A stretch of 64,000 bases of DNA from Streptomyces sp. WM4235 (GTDB lineage: Bacteria > Actinomycetota > Actinomycetes > Streptomycetales > Streptomycetaceae): contig NZ_LGDE01000068.1 of NCBI RefSeq assembly GCF_001279725.1, forward strand, positions 1 through 64,000. The letters run 5' to 3'. Position numbers and translations under genes: made by a program. The stretch's first letter is position 1, and the number at the start of each line of letters is the position of its first letter. The notes under the pieces are model-generated. The model saw only the letters and a program-made list of their open reading frames with translations. It had not been told where the DNA came from and made no database searches. This document shows, piece by piece, positions 1 to 9,252 of the stretch.

Positions 1-1467
1 GGGTCGCAGTCGTGCCTGCTCCTCGAAGCGGTCTGGGAGGGTCGCCTCGCCGATCTCCGCACGGGTGCCCGTCCACTCCTCCACCACCTGCCGCCGCTCC
101 ACGCCGCCCAACAACTCGACCTGGGACAAGGGGAGTCGGAAGCCGTCCAAGGCCTGCTCCACGAAGTGGAGGAACCGGTCCTGATGGCCGGCCACCGCCT
201 CGATGTCGCACACCTCGGGCGCCGCGTCGAAGTCGATGCGCAACCCGCCCTCCGGACCGAGGTCGTACACGCCGACCGCCAGGTCCTCGACGGGCCCGTT
301 GCCCAGGTTGTGCTGAGTGGTGGGGAACCCGCAGAAGCGCATCCCCGGCGTGAACGCCATGATGTTGACGAGCGGGGCCGTGATCCGCCGCTGCGTCTCG
401 CCCAGACCCAGGTCCCGGCACATGTCCTCGTACCGGGTGCGCTGGTGCCGCAGACCCTCCCGGGTCTCCGCGACGACGGAGGCCAACAGCTCGGCGAGCG
501 TCCCCTCGGCCGCGACCCGCACCCGCAGCGGGACCACGTTCGACAGCATCCCCGGAGTGCGCCGCGCGAGTTCGGTCCGTCGGCCCGTGACCGGCAGCCC
601 CAACACCGTCTCCGGACTCCCGCTCACCCGATGCGTGTACGCCGCCACCAGCGAGATCACCAGCATCGTCCACGGCGCCCGGTGCTCGCGAGCCACTTCG
701 CGCAACCGGTCGGCCCGATCGGGCGACAACACCACGGTCCGACGGACGAAGGGCAGCGCGCCCGGCGCCGTACGGCCCGAGTGCCCCTCCCCGAGCCGCG
801 GGGTCGCCGGCAGGTCGGCGAGGTGCGCGGCCCAGTGCGCCCGGTCGGCAGCCCCCTCCGCGGAGGCCCGGTACGCCGCGTCCTCGGCCAGTACGTCCGA
901 CAGCGCCCCGAACGGGCTCGGCCCCCAGGGCTCCCCGGCGGAAACCGCCGCGTACAGCTCCACCAGACGCTGGTCGAGCAGGGCCACGCCCATGCCGTCG
1001 ATCGCGAGGTGGTGGAAGGCGTGGAAGTAGAACCACCGCTCCCCGCCCAGTCGGATGAGGGCGTGCCGGGTCAACCAGTCCTCGGCCAGGTCGAAGGGCC
1101 TGGCCAGTTCCGCCGCCATCCACGCGCGGGCCGCCGCGGCGGGATCCGGTTCCCCACCAAGATCCATGAACTCCAGCCGCCGGCCGACCGGTTCGGGGTG
1201 AACGAGCTGCCACAGACCGCCCTGCTCGTCGGATCCCGTACCCCGGATCCGCAGGACGTCGGCCTCCCGGGCGAGTCGGTACCAGGCACCGGCGAGCGCC
1301 TCGGGATCCAGGGCGCCCAGGATCTCCCGGTACTCCCCGATGTTGTAGCGGCAGCCCGTGGCGTCCAGCCCATGGGCCATCCAGATGTCGCGCTGCGCCG
1401 CCGACAGGGGCAGCCGCACAGCGGCGGGCCCGTGCGCGGTGCCCTGTTCAGAGGCCTTCGGGGACAT
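1..1467 (-). CDS. Nonribosomal peptide synthetase, condensation domain (partial)
   Basis: N-terminal 489 codons of an NRPS; the frame is still open at base 1, so the gene continues outside the window. A condensation domain fills most of it. The catalytic motif HHLAIDG (HHxxxDG) lies at about 993-1015, and the first C-domain motif reads LSAAQRDIWMA near residue 20. C domains join an upstream acyl donor to a downstream aminoacyl acceptor on carrier proteins. The last visible residues (WTGT, then LPDRFEEQA) resemble the start of an adenylation domain, so C-A order is likely. The ATG at 1467 has AGGAG about 8 bases upstream. With no upstream carrier protein, it could be a starter C domain or take its donor from another enzyme; substrate cannot be told. 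Confidence 0.85.
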   Translation of the reverse strand, partial: MSPKASEQGTAHGPAAVRLPLSAAQRDIWMAHGLDATGCRYNIGEYREILGALDPEALAGAWYRLAREADVLRIRGTGSDEQGGLWQLVHPEPVGRRLEFMDLGGEPDPAAAARAWMAAELARPFDLAEDWLTRHALIRLGGERWFYFHAFHHLAIDGMGVALLDQRLVELYAAVSAGEPWGPSPFGALSDVLAEDAAYRASAEGAADRAHWAAHLADLPATPRLGEGHSGRTAPGALPFVRRTVVLSPDRADRLREVAREHRAPWTMLVISLVAAYTHRVSGSPETVLGLPVTGRRTELARRTPGMLSNVVPLRVRVAAEGTLAELLASVVAETREGLRHQRTRYEDMCRDLGLGETQRRITAPLVNIMAFTPGMRFCGFPTTQHNLGNGPVEDLAVGVYDLGPEGGLRIDFDAAPEVCDIEAVAGHQDRFLHFVEQALDGFRLPLSQVELLGGVERRQVVEEWTGTRAEIGEATLPDRFEEQARLRP

Positions 1468-1617
1468 GCGGAAGCTCCTAGGGATCGTTGCCGTGGCGGG
1501 CCCGGGGGCGCCCACACGCGCCGGGTCTGTCGGGTGGTCGTCGGGACTCATCGGCTGTCGTCGGGTGGTCGTCCGGCCGTACGTCATCCAACCCGCGGCG
1601 CGCCGGCCCGGGCGGCA

Positions 1618-1699
1618 GTTGCTCCGGCACTCCGGCAGCAGTTGCTCCGGCATTCGGGCCTTCCGGCACTCCGGTGCTCCGGTACGTCGGTGCTCCGGT
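1618..1699. repeat. Low-complexity CTCCGG-rich tract
   Basis: The gap between the NRPS start and the end of the XRE-NB-ARC gene carries many imperfect copies of GCTCCGG/ACTCCGG in a row. It looks like slippage-prone sequence. No gene or clear promoter was seen in it. Confidence 0.5.
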
Positions 1700-1704
1700 A
1701 GGAG

Positions 1705-3303
1705 TCAGGAGGTGGCGGAGACGGAGGCGACCGCCCGTGCCCGGCAGGCGGTCCGGACCAGGCCCAGCACCCGGAAGTGCGAACCGTCGCCCTCGTGCGC
1801 GACCCGCACGGCCCCGCTGATCAGCAGCTCCCGCAGCAGCCGCCCGGAGCCCGGCAGGTCGCGGCCGGTCAGCGCGGTGATGCCGGTCAGCGTGAACTCG
1901 TCGTCGGGCCCGCCGCCCGCGCACAGCGCCTCCAACAGACCCCGCGCGCCGGGCGTGAGCCGATCCGTCAGTGCGTGCAGCGCCCTCCGCAGGCGCCCCG
2001 CGCCCTCCCCGCCGCCGAGGTGGTCGAGGAGGGCCGCGGGGTCGGCGTCCAGGCTCCGGCACAGGGCGTCGAGATCGCACAGCACCAGCCAGGACGCGGC
2101 CGCGGCGAGCGCTCCCGGATGGCCGTCCAGGCGGCGGCAGATCCACGTCGCCCGCTCCAGATCCGCCGACGTCGCACCGAACCCGGGCCGAACCCGCCGG
2201 ACGTGGTCCAGGAACACCCGCACGGCCGGGGCGGCGCGATCGACGGTTCCCTCGGCCGGCACCGCCGGCGGGGAGAGCAGGAAGATCCGCTCGCCCGGCA
2301 TCTCCCACGGCCGGTCCGAGGTGACCAGCAGCCGCAGGCCGGGGCAGGCCCGCAGCAGGGCTGTCAACAGGTCGAACCGGGGAGGATCCGCGGGGGCGCC
2401 GTCGAGGACCAGTAACGCGGCCCTGTCGCCGAGGAGTTCCGCGAGCGCCGACACGGCCTCCGCGCCCTCCGGATCGCCGCCCCCGGGGACGTGCGCGGCG
2501 CGCACGGCGGGCGCCGGGTTCGCGGCGGCCCACAGCCGGGCCGCGGTGGCTGCCACCCGGGCCGCCACCGTGCCCTCCCCACACGTCAGGTAGTCCGCCG
2601 TGGCACCGGGAAAGGCGTGCCACAGCACCGGCGTCCCGGCCCGGTGCAACCGATCCGCCACCTCCAGCGCCAACCGGGTCTTGCCCACCCCGGCGAGCCC
2701 CACCACGTGCGCCAGCCGCTCCGCGCCCGACCCCAACTCCCGCTCCAGCACGCCCGCCTCGTCGTCCCGACCCAGGATCGCGTGCAGCGCGGTCGGCGGC
2801 GCAGGCGGCTCCGCCCATCCCTGCCCACCCGGCCGACCCCGCTGCGCGGCCGCCTCCAGCGCCGCCCGGGCCCGCGGACCCAGCCGCAGCGCGTCCGCCA
2901 TCAGCCGCACCGTGTCGGGGCGCGGCCGTCTCGCCTTGCCCTGCTCCAGATCGCGGATGGCCCGCACGCTGATCGTCGACAGATCGGCCAGCTCCCGCTG
3001 GGTCATGCCGATGCGCAGCCGGTGCCCTCTGATGAGGGCTCCCACCCGGGAGGCCTCCCGCACCGCTCCGTCCTCGGTTTCCCGTGTGTCGGGCGTGCCG
3101 CCGGTGTGGTGGGCGTTGTGGGTGTCGTGGGTGTCGCGGGTGCCGTGAGCGCTGTGGGTGTCGCGGGTGGTGTGGGTCTCGTGCATGCCGTGGGTCTCGT
3201 GCGTGCCGAGTGGGCTGAAGGGGTCCCGCACACCGTGCGTCCCGTACGGGGTGTCGTGTGGGTTCGGGTGGGCGGCGCTGCGAGCGGTCGTGTGAGCTGT
3301 CAT
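1705..3303 (-). CDS. XRE-family regulator with NB-ARC-like ATPase
   Basis: 532 residues. The first ~80 are an unusual His/Thr/Asp-rich tract made of THDTH/THGTH-like units. An XRE helix-turn-helix follows at about 85-145 (MTQRELADLSTISVRAIRDLEQGK). Then comes a P-loop ATPase with Walker A VGLAGVGKTRLALE near residue 200 and a hydrophobic Walker B strand ending LLVLDG. There are no C-terminal TPR or WD repeats, so it is shorter than most NB-ARC regulators. CGGGAG 8 bases before the ATG at 3303 supports this start and so the His/Thr tail. It faces away from the exported-peptide gene. Role inferred: ATP-dependent transcription regulator of neighbouring genes, possibly the NRPS. Confidence 0.75.
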   Translation of the reverse strand: MTAHTTARSAAHPNPHDTPYGTHGVRDPFSPLGTHETHGMHETHTTRDTHSAHGTRDTHDTHNAHHTGGTPDTRETEDGAVREASRVGALIRGHRLRIGMTQRELADLSTISVRAIRDLEQGKARRPRPDTVRLMADALRLGPRARAALEAAAQRGRPGGQGWAEPPAPPTALHAILGRDDEAGVLERELGSGAERLAHVVGLAGVGKTRLALEVADRLHRAGTPVLWHAFPGATADYLTCGEGTVAARVAATAARLWAAANPAPAVRAAHVPGGGDPEGAEAVSALAELLGDRAALLVLDGAPADPPRFDLLTALLRACPGLRLLVTSDRPWEMPGERIFLLSPPAVPAEGTVDRAAPAVRVFLDHVRRVRPGFGATSADLERATWICRRLDGHPGALAAAASWLVLCDLDALCRSLDADPAALLDHLGGGEGAGRLRRALHALTDRLTPGARGLLEALCAGGGPDDEFTLTGITALTGRDLPGSGRLLRELLISGAVRVAHEGDGSHFRVLGLVRTACRARAVASVSATS

Positions 3304-3456
3304 GTGGGCGCTCCCGGCTGCGGTGGTGGGGGAACGGGCGGGCCTGGGACGAAGCGCCCGGTTCCTGTTCCCATCGTCGGCAGCGCGCTATCGCGCGGGC
3401 ATCGTCCGACGGCCGGGCGCCGCTATCACGGGGCCGGGAAAGCGCGGGTCAACGGT

Positions 3457-3472
3457 GATAGCGCGGCGATAG
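3457..3472 (+). promoter_or_regulatory. GATAG-N6-GATAG direct repeat (SARP-type site)
   Basis: Two GATAG units start at 3457 and 3468, 11 bp (one helical turn) apart, about 100 bp before the peptide gene. SARP regulators are known to bind short direct repeats with 11-bp period. A closely matching site (GTGATAG, then GGGGATAG) recurs at 7391-7408. Reverse-orientation CTATC copies lie at 3388-3392 and 3423-3427. Confidence 0.5.
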
Positions 3473-3573
3473 GAGCGGGGCCGGTCCCGGGATTCCGGCC
3501 GTTCCTAACGTGAGGTCCAGAAAGCAGGAAGCGCCCCGGAACCACCGGAGCGCACCGATGAAAGGACCTCGAC

Positions 3574-3756
3574 ATGAGCGTCACCCACGCCTTCCGCGCC
3601 GCCCTCGTCACCGTCACCATCGCCGGAGCCGCCACCCTCGGGGCGCAGGCCGCCCACGCCGCCGACCCGGCCGGCCTCACCGCGGTGACCGGCGCCGGCG
3701 TCTCGTACACCGCGGCCGCGGCGGGCGCCTCCACCAACACCAACCCGTGGGACTGA
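3574..3756 (+). CDS. Small exported peptide, candidate signal peptide
   Basis: 60 residues. AAAGGA sits 7 bases before the ATG. The protein has a signal peptide (short basic start, hydrophobic core LVTVTIAGAATLGA) with an AHA-A type signal peptidase site after about residue 29. That leaves a ~31-residue mature peptide, rich in Ala/Gly/Thr and ending STNTNPWD. No Cys is present and no maturation enzyme lies nearby. It sits between two NB-ARC regulators, one ending 28 bp downstream on the opposite strand and one divergent upstream, and a GATAG direct repeat precedes it. Known peptide pheromone receptors of Gram-positive bacteria are TPR proteins next to their peptide genes, so a signalling role is plausible but inferred. 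It could simply be a small secreted protein. Confidence 0.6.
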   Translation: MSVTHAFRAALVTVTIAGAATLGAQAAHAADPAGLTAVTGAGVSYTAAAAGASTNTNPWD

Positions 3757-3784
3757 CGCCCCGCCGCTCGGGAACGACGGCCGG

Positions 3785-6700
3785 TCAGACCCCGGCGGCG
3801 GACTCCGCCGCCGGCGCGTGCACCGCCCGAGCCGTCAGGGCCGTGATCGCCGGCCCGCGCACCGGCCCGGACGAGGAACCGCCCCCGATGCCGGGACCCG
3901 AAGCCGTGGCGCCCGCCGTGCCTCCCGCTGTACCGGTGCCGGCAGCCGCACCCGCGCCGATTCCCGGCATCCCTTCCGCTGCCAGCATCCCTTCCGCCTC
4001 GACGAGTTCGACCGTCATCCGGCGTTCGCGGAAGGCCCGTACCGCCGTCTCCAGCAGTTCGCGGGAACGTGACCGTTCCCCGGAGCTCCCGCTCGCGGCC
4101 AGCAGTCGCGCAAGGTCGAGCCGCACCAGCGCCGCCCCACCGTGGTCCATCATCTGGTCCCGCACGGACAGCGCCTGGGCGTAGAAGCCCCGGGCCGCCT
4201 CACCCCGGCCCATCTCCACGTGCGCGTGTCCCAGGTCGCGCAACAGGTGCCCCTCACCGATCAGGTCCCCGCTCGCCCGGCACAGTTCCAGCACCTCCGT
4301 GAACGTCCGCACCGCGCGCTCGTGTTCACCCTGGCTCTGCGACAACTGCCCCGCCCTGCGTAGGGTCCGCGCCTCACCTCCCGTGTAGCCCACGGACCGG
4401 TAGATGCCGAGTGCCTCGTCCAGCCGGCTCTGCGCCGCCGAGTCCTGCCCGCGCCGCATCCAGATGTGCGCGCTCTGCGTCAGGACGATGGCCCGGCCCA
4501 CCACGTCACCGACCTGGTCGAAATCCCGCAGCGCCCGGTCGTACAGGCCGAGCGCGCGGTCGTCGTCGCCCCGCATCCGTTCCAGCAGGGCCAGGTCGCG
4601 GTGGCACAGCGCCAGGCCCTGCCGGTCGTCGAGCTCCCGGAACAGCCCGAGGGCCGTCGTCAAGGCGGTGCGGGACTCCTCGTTCTGGCTGCGACCCAGG
4701 TACAGCACCCCGAGCGAGCCGAGCAGGGCCGCCGTGCCGCGCGTGTTCCCGGCGGACCGGACCGACTCCAGGGCGAGTTGGTGCGTACGCTCCCAGTCGT
4801 CGAAGTAGCCGCGGCCCTCGAAGAGGGTGGCCAGGGTCGTCGCCAGGTCCCAGCACAGTTCGTCCTGCTGCTCGCGGGCAGCGTGCTCGACGGCCTGCAC
4901 CAGGTTCGCGTGCTCACTGTCGAGCCATTCCAGCGGATCGACCAGCAGCTCGTCCACGCACACGGCCGGCGGTTCCCAGCGGGGCGCGGTGCCGTGCAGC
5001 ACCGTGAAGTCCCCGCCGTAGATGCGGCGGTGGGCCTGTTCCGCAAGCGACAGCCAGCCACCGAGCATCCTGGCGACGGCCGTCTGCTGGGCGTCCGGAT
5101 CGTCGTGCGTGGCCAACTGCTCCCGCGCGAAGACCCGGATGATCTCGTGGAAGCGGTAGCGGAAGCCGCCGGTGGAGTCCACGCCGACGACGTCCAGCAT
5201 CTGTACGTCGACCAGGGGTTCGAGGAGGTCCGAGGGGAACGGGCTTCGATCGTCCAGCAGTGCCCCCGCCAGCCAACCCGGCAGCGTGGGTCCCTGTGCC
5301 AGGCTCAGCAGGCGCAGCAGCCGCCGGTCCTCCGCCGCCAGGCCGTCGTGGGTGAGGCAGAGGCTGGCCCGCATGGTCATCTCGCCGTGGGTCAGCTCGT
5401 CCAGACGGTGCCGTTCGTTGGCCAGCCGGTGCACCATCGAGGACAGCGGCCAGTGTGGTCGGGCCGCGAGCCGGGCCGCGACGATCCGCAGGGCCAAGGG
5501 CAGTCCGCCGACGGTCCGTACCAGCGCCTCCGCCGCCGACGCCTCACGGCCGACGCGGTCGCCGCCGACGACCCGCGCCAACAGTTCCAACGCCCGCTCG
5601 GTGTCCATCACGTCGAGCTCCACCCGGTGCGCGCCGGGCAGCCCGGTCAGGCGGACCCGACTGGTGACGAGCACCGCGCACCTGTTGCTGCCGGGCAGCA
5701 GGGGCCGGATCTGACTCTCGGACGCCGCGTCGTCGAGGACGACCAGGACCCGCCGCGCGGCCAACAGGGTCCGGTACATCTCCGCCCGTTCGTCCTGCGA
5801 CTCGGGGATCACCGGCCCGGGGATGCCGAGCGCGCGCAGGAACCGTCCCAGTACCTCTCCGGACGTGGCCGGAGTTCCCGTGCCGCGCAGATCGCAGTAC
5901 AACTGTCCGTCGGGGAAGTGGGTTTCACCCAGCCGGTGTGCGATGTGGGTGGCGAGCGTGGACTTTCCGGTACCGGGCTTGCCCACGATCACCGCGAGCC
6001 CCACCGCCCGCCGGTCCCCGTCACCGAGCAACGTCCCCTCGATCAGGGCGATCTGCTGCTCGTCACCGACGAAGTCCGATGTGTCGGCCGGGAGTTGCCG
6101 TGGCACCTCCTCGCGAGCCGTCGTGGCCGTGCGGAACCCCGCGGCTCCGGTCGGCTCGGCCTCGGCGAGGCTCCGTCCGGTCGGGCCGAGGTCGAGCGGG
6201 GCAAGGCCGGGCGGGACGAGGTCGGCCGGAGCGAGTCCGTTCGGGACGAGGCCGGCCGGAGCGAGTCCGTTCGGGACGAGGCCGGTCGGGGGAATCGAGG
6301 TCGCTGCCACGAGCGTGGTCGCACTCGCACTCGCACTCGCTGTCGCCCCGGCGTCGTCGGCCCGGTCCCGGCGCTGCTCGGCGTACCCGCCTCCGGTCGA
6401 ACCGGGGAGGGTGCCGCCACCCGGCGCGCGGCCGGGCCCGGGTCTGTCGAACCCCGCGGCTGCCGAGGCGGGGCTGTCTGGCCCGGTCTCCGACGGCAGC
6501 GGGGGAACGGCACCCGACAGGATGTCCCGCTCCAGCCGGCGCAGCGCCCCACCGGGCTCCAGGCCCAGCTCCTCCACCAGCAGGTCGCGCCCCACGCGGT
6601 AGCTCTCCAGCGCCTCCGCCTGCCGGCCCGACCGGTACAGGGCCAGCATCAACTGCCCGCGCAGTCGCTCCCGCAGCGGGTGGACCCGTACCAACAACTG

Positions 6701-7285
6701 GATCTCGCCCACGAGCTGATGGTGCCGCCCCAGGTCCAGATCCCATTCGATCCGGGTCTCCACGGCCGTCAACCGCTCCTCGTCCAACTGGAGCGCCTTG
6801 CTGCGCAACGTCTCGCTCGACACCCCACTCAGGCAGTCGCCTTGCCACAACTCGCCAGCCGAACGCAGGAGTTCCACCGAATCGGACACGGCGCCCTGCC
6901 GCGCGGCGGTCCGCGCGTCCGCGACCCTGCGGGCGAACAGCGCCGCGTCGACGAGGTCCCCCTCCGTCTTCAGCACGTACCCCGGCGGTCGCGTGGTGAT
7001 CGCGGCGGCGATGGCCGCCTTCGTGAACAGCTTCCGCAACCGCGAGACGCAGATCTGCACCTGGGTGCGCGCCGTGTCCGGCGGTTCGTCGTCCCAGATC
7101 AGATCGACCAGATAGTCGGTGCTGACCACCCGGTTCGCCTCAAGGAGCAGGGCGGCCAGAATGACTTCCTGCCGCCCGGGGGGAATCCTGACCGGCCCGT
7201 CACGGCCGGTCACCTGTAACGGTCCGAGGATCCGGAAAACCACCGCGTCCGGGGTGTGGAACACCCCGCCGGACGAAACAGTCAT
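3785..7285 (-). CDS. SARP-family regulator with NB-ARC and TPR domains (AfsR-like)
   Basis: 1166 residues from the ATG at 7285 (GGGAG just upstream); an in-frame extension to 7531 lacks the family's normal start. Order: winged helix of OmpR type (about 15-100, VFRILGPLQV onward), bacterial activation domain (about 105-250), a flexible linker with four to five repeats of a LVPNGLAPAG-like decapeptide, an NB-ARC ATPase (Walker A VGKPGTGKSTLATH, Walker B VLVVLDDA), and TPRs over the last ~350 residues. This is the AfsR/RedD activator layout: the ATPase/TPR half senses, the N-terminus binds 11-bp direct repeats near -35. Such a repeat lies ~110 bp upstream. Targets inferred: own region, peptide gene, possibly the NRPS. 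Confidence 0.9.
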   Translation of the reverse strand: MTVSSGGVFHTPDAVVFRILGPLQVTGRDGPVRIPPGRQEVILAALLLEANRVVSTDYLVDLIWDDEPPDTARTQVQICVSRLRKLFTKAAIAAAITTRPPGYVLKTEGDLVDAALFARRVADARTAARQGAVSDSVELLRSAGELWQGDCLSGVSSETLRSKALQLDEERLTAVETRIEWDLDLGRHHQLVGEIQLLVRVHPLRERLRGQLMLALYRSGRQAEALESYRVGRDLLVEELGLEPGGALRRLERDILSGAVPPLPSETGPDSPASAAAGFDRPGPGRAPGGGTLPGSTGGGYAEQRRDRADDAGATASASASATTLVAATSIPPTGLVPNGLAPAGLVPNGLAPADLVPPGLAPLDLGPTGRSLAEAEPTGAAGFRTATTAREEVPRQLPADTSDFVGDEQQIALIEGTLLGDGDRRAVGLAVIVGKPGTGKSTLATHIAHRLGETHFPDGQLYCDLRGTGTPATSGEVLGRFLRALGIPGPVIPESQDERAEMYRTLLAARRVLVVLDDAASESQIRPLLPGSNRCAVLVTSRVRLTGLPGAHRVELDVMDTERALELLARVVGGDRVGREASAAEALVRTVGGLPLALRIVAARLAARPHWPLSSMVHRLANERHRLDELTHGEMTMRASLCLTHDGLAAEDRRLLRLLSLAQGPTLPGWLAGALLDDRSPFPSDLLEPLVDVQMLDVVGVDSTGGFRYRFHEIIRVFAREQLATHDDPDAQQTAVARMLGGWLSLAEQAHRRIYGGDFTVLHGTAPRWEPPAVCVDELLVDPLEWLDSEHANLVQAVEHAAREQQDELCWDLATTLATLFEGRGYFDDWERTHQLALESVRSAGNTRGTAALLGSLGVLYLGRSQNEESRTALTTALGLFRELDDRQGLALCHRDLALLERMRGDDDRALGLYDRALRDFDQVGDVVGRAIVLTQSAHIWMRRGQDSAAQSRLDEALGIYRSVGYTGGEARTLRRAGQLSQSQGEHERAVRTFTEVLELCRASGDLIGEGHLLRDLGHAHVEMGRGEAARGFYAQALSVRDQMMDHGGAALVRLDLARLLAASGSSGERSRSRELLETAVRAFRERRMTVELVEAEGMLAAEGMPGIGAGAAAGTGTAGGTAGATASGPGIGGGSSSGPVRGPAITALTARAVHAPAAESAAGV

Positions 7286-7392
7286 GAGTCTCCCAGCTGG
7301 GGCAACGCCTGAGGACGGGTCGAGCGCTGGGCAAGTCTCCCCGAACACCCCTCCGGTGTCCATGGTGTGGGGGTTTCGTGCGCGTGAACCGT

Positions 7393-7408
7393 GATAGGGC
7401 GGGGATAG
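7393..7408 (+). promoter_or_regulatory. Second GATAG-N6-GATAG direct repeat
   Basis: GATAG starts at 7393 and 7404, again 11 bp apart, between the divergent SARP gene (start 7285) and the NTF2-like gene (start 7482). Sequence and spacing match the site at 3457-3472, suggesting one regulator acts on both. Confidence 0.5.
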
Positions 7409-7481
7409 CACCGGGTTATGGCCCCGGGGCACCGTAGACCTGCGGCACCGGTCGGGGTGCGGCCGTACGAGAGGACCTCCC

Positions 7482-7835
7482 ATGAACAGTCGGCACGCCG
7501 GGCGGGTCCCGCCGCCCAGCCGCGTCGTCACCGACTCCGGGATCGACCACGTACGCCTGGCCTACCACTACCTCGACACCGGAGACCTCGACGGCTACGG
7601 ATCGCTGCTGCACGCGGGAGCCCTGGGCGCCGATCTGGAGTGCCCGCCGGTACCGGGAACCCGTCACGACATCACGAGGATCGTCGCCGACGGGGACTGC
7701 GTGGTCGCGATGGGCCGACTCGCCCCCCAACAACGGGACTTCGTCGACGTGTTCACCCTCTCGGCCGAGGGCATGCTGCGCGCCTGTCGCCGCTACTACG
7801 GCGGCCCGCCCCGCCCGGGCCTGTCGGGACGCTGA
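7482..7835 (+). CDS. NTF2-like (SnoaL-fold) small protein
   Basis: 117 residues, start supported by GAGAGGA before the ATG. The pattern HVRLAYHYLDTGDLDGYGSLL near the N-terminus, then a short beta-rich half ending in VDVFTLSAEGMLRACRRYY, matches small NTF2/SnoaL-fold proteins, some of which are polyketide cyclases or isomerases. No catalytic residues can be assigned. It is divergent from the SARP gene and shares its upstream direct repeat, so it is probably under the same control. Confidence 0.65.
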   Translation: MNSRHAGRVPPPSRVVTDSGIDHVRLAYHYLDTGDLDGYGSLLHAGALGADLECPPVPGTRHDITRIVADGDCVVAMGRLAPQQRDFVDVFTLSAEGMLRACRRYYGGPPRPGLSGR

Positions 7836-7986
7836 ACACGGCTCCTCCGCACAGGAGATGACGGTGGAACCCCTCCGCACTGGTCCGTCCTGTTCCGGGG
7901 CACGCCCGCCACCCCGCACGCCCCCGAGTCGATCACCTGGGGCATGCTGGCGGCCGGAAGACCACCGCACCCGAGGGAGCAGCCGA

Positions 7987-8766
7987 ATGACCGTCCGCCA
8001 CATCGAGTTCGAGCGCCTGCACAACTTTCGTGACCTGGGCGGCTACCGCTCCGCCGACGGTCGCACCGTCATCCCGGGCGCCCTGTACCGGTCCGACTCG
8101 CTCGGCAAACTCCGGGGCGCCGACTGGGACCGGTTCCTCGCCCTGGACATCCGTACCGTCATCGACCTCCGTTACCCCTGGGAAGCCGACGCCAAGGGCG
8201 GGGTGCCCGAGCCGCACCGCTTCACGTACGCCAACCTCAGCATCGAGCACCGCCCCTACGACCAGGCGGAGATCGACCCCGACATCGACCCCTGGCGCTA
8301 CCTCGCCGACCGCTTCGCCGAGGTGGCCGAGGACGGCGTCGAGGAGATCCGGCAGGCCATCGAGCTGATCGCCGACGCCGAACCGGGACCGACCGTCTTC
8401 CACTGCACGTCCGGCAAGGACCGCACCGGCCTGATCGCGGCCTTCGTGCTGATCCTCCTCGACGTGCCCGAGGAAGAGATCCTGGCCGACTTCGCCCTCA
8501 CCGAACTGGCGACCGAACGCCTCACGGCCGACTGGCACACCGCCCACCCCGGCCGCACCATGCGCTGGCCCGCGTACGGGCGCGCCCCGGCCACCGTCAT
8601 GGAACTCGTCCTCGCGGACCTGAATGCCCGCCACGGCTCCCCGATCGCCTATCTCACGGACCACGTCGGCATCACCCCGGGGACCGTGACCCGGCTGCGC
8701 GCCCGACTGCTGACGGCCACGGCCCCTGCGGCCCCCGCGGCTCCCGCGGCTCCCACGACCGCCTGA
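7987..8766 (+). CDS. Tyrosine-protein phosphatase (Y_phosphatase3 type)
   Basis: 259 residues. The P-loop signature HCTSGKDRTG (HCxxGKDR) with nucleophilic Cys lies near residue 140. The N-terminal NFRDLGGYRSADGR and LYRSDSL motifs are typical of this bacterial phosphatase family, which removes phosphate from tyrosine or lipid-like substrates. The start at 7987 has GAGGGAG upstream and begins just before the conserved region; an earlier ATG at 7858 would add an unrelated tail. An Ala/Pro-rich tail ends the protein. Substrate unknown. Confidence 0.85.
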   Translation: MTVRHIEFERLHNFRDLGGYRSADGRTVIPGALYRSDSLGKLRGADWDRFLALDIRTVIDLRYPWEADAKGGVPEPHRFTYANLSIEHRPYDQAEIDPDIDPWRYLADRFAEVAEDGVEEIRQAIELIADAEPGPTVFHCTSGKDRTGLIAAFVLILLDVPEEEILADFALTELATERLTADWHTAHPGRTMRWPAYGRAPATVMELVLADLNARHGSPIAYLTDHVGITPGTVTRLRARLLTATAPAAPAAPAAPTTA

Positions 8767-9252
8767 CGTGTTCCAGGCGAAGGTCGCGAGGAGGGCCGCC
8801 CTCGGTGCCATGCCGTCGAAGCCGTGGTACGCGCGCGGCCAGACACGGAGTTCGGCCCGACCCCCCGACCCCCCGACCCCCCGACCGCCTGACCGTCCGC
8901 CAGATCGCGTTCGCGTACGCCACGTCCTCGGCCACGCGTGACCTCCAGGTCCGACCCGGCGCCCGGTCGCTCCGGAAGCCCTTGCTCGGCGGGGGCCGGG
9001 CCCCGGCCCGGCTCGCCGACCTCGTGATCGGCCGGACTCGTGACAGGACGCGCAGACGAACAGGCGCGAGAGGTGGAGAGGTCGGGACGAATCGCGCTTC
9101 GGGCAGTGATACCCCTTGGACAGAGGCTGGTTGAGGTACGAGGCTGACCGGGAATCGCCCGGTGGGCACATTCCGCGAGTGATATCACCGAGGTGATCTC
9201 GGTCTACGCGGGGCTGCCCCGGGCCTGGGGTGTTCTCGTTCGGGAGGTAGGA
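8767..9252. other. Intergenic stretch without a supported gene
   Basis: Frames here show no recognisable family or convincing codon pattern. It contains a CCCCCGA heptamer tandem near 8860-8885. A perfect palindrome GTGATATCAC at 9179-9188 is followed by the half-repeat GGTGATCTC, just before the XRE gene, a possible autoregulatory operator. Confidence 0.4.

Noticed and set aside
166..1701. 511-codon open frame opposite the NRPS
   Set aside because: Arg/Pro-rich with no family motif; it is the antisense shadow of the condensation domain, which has clear catalytic residues.
4466..7219. 917-codon frame opposite the SARP gene
   Set aside because: Low-complexity shadow of the SARP-NB-ARC-TPR coding sequence.
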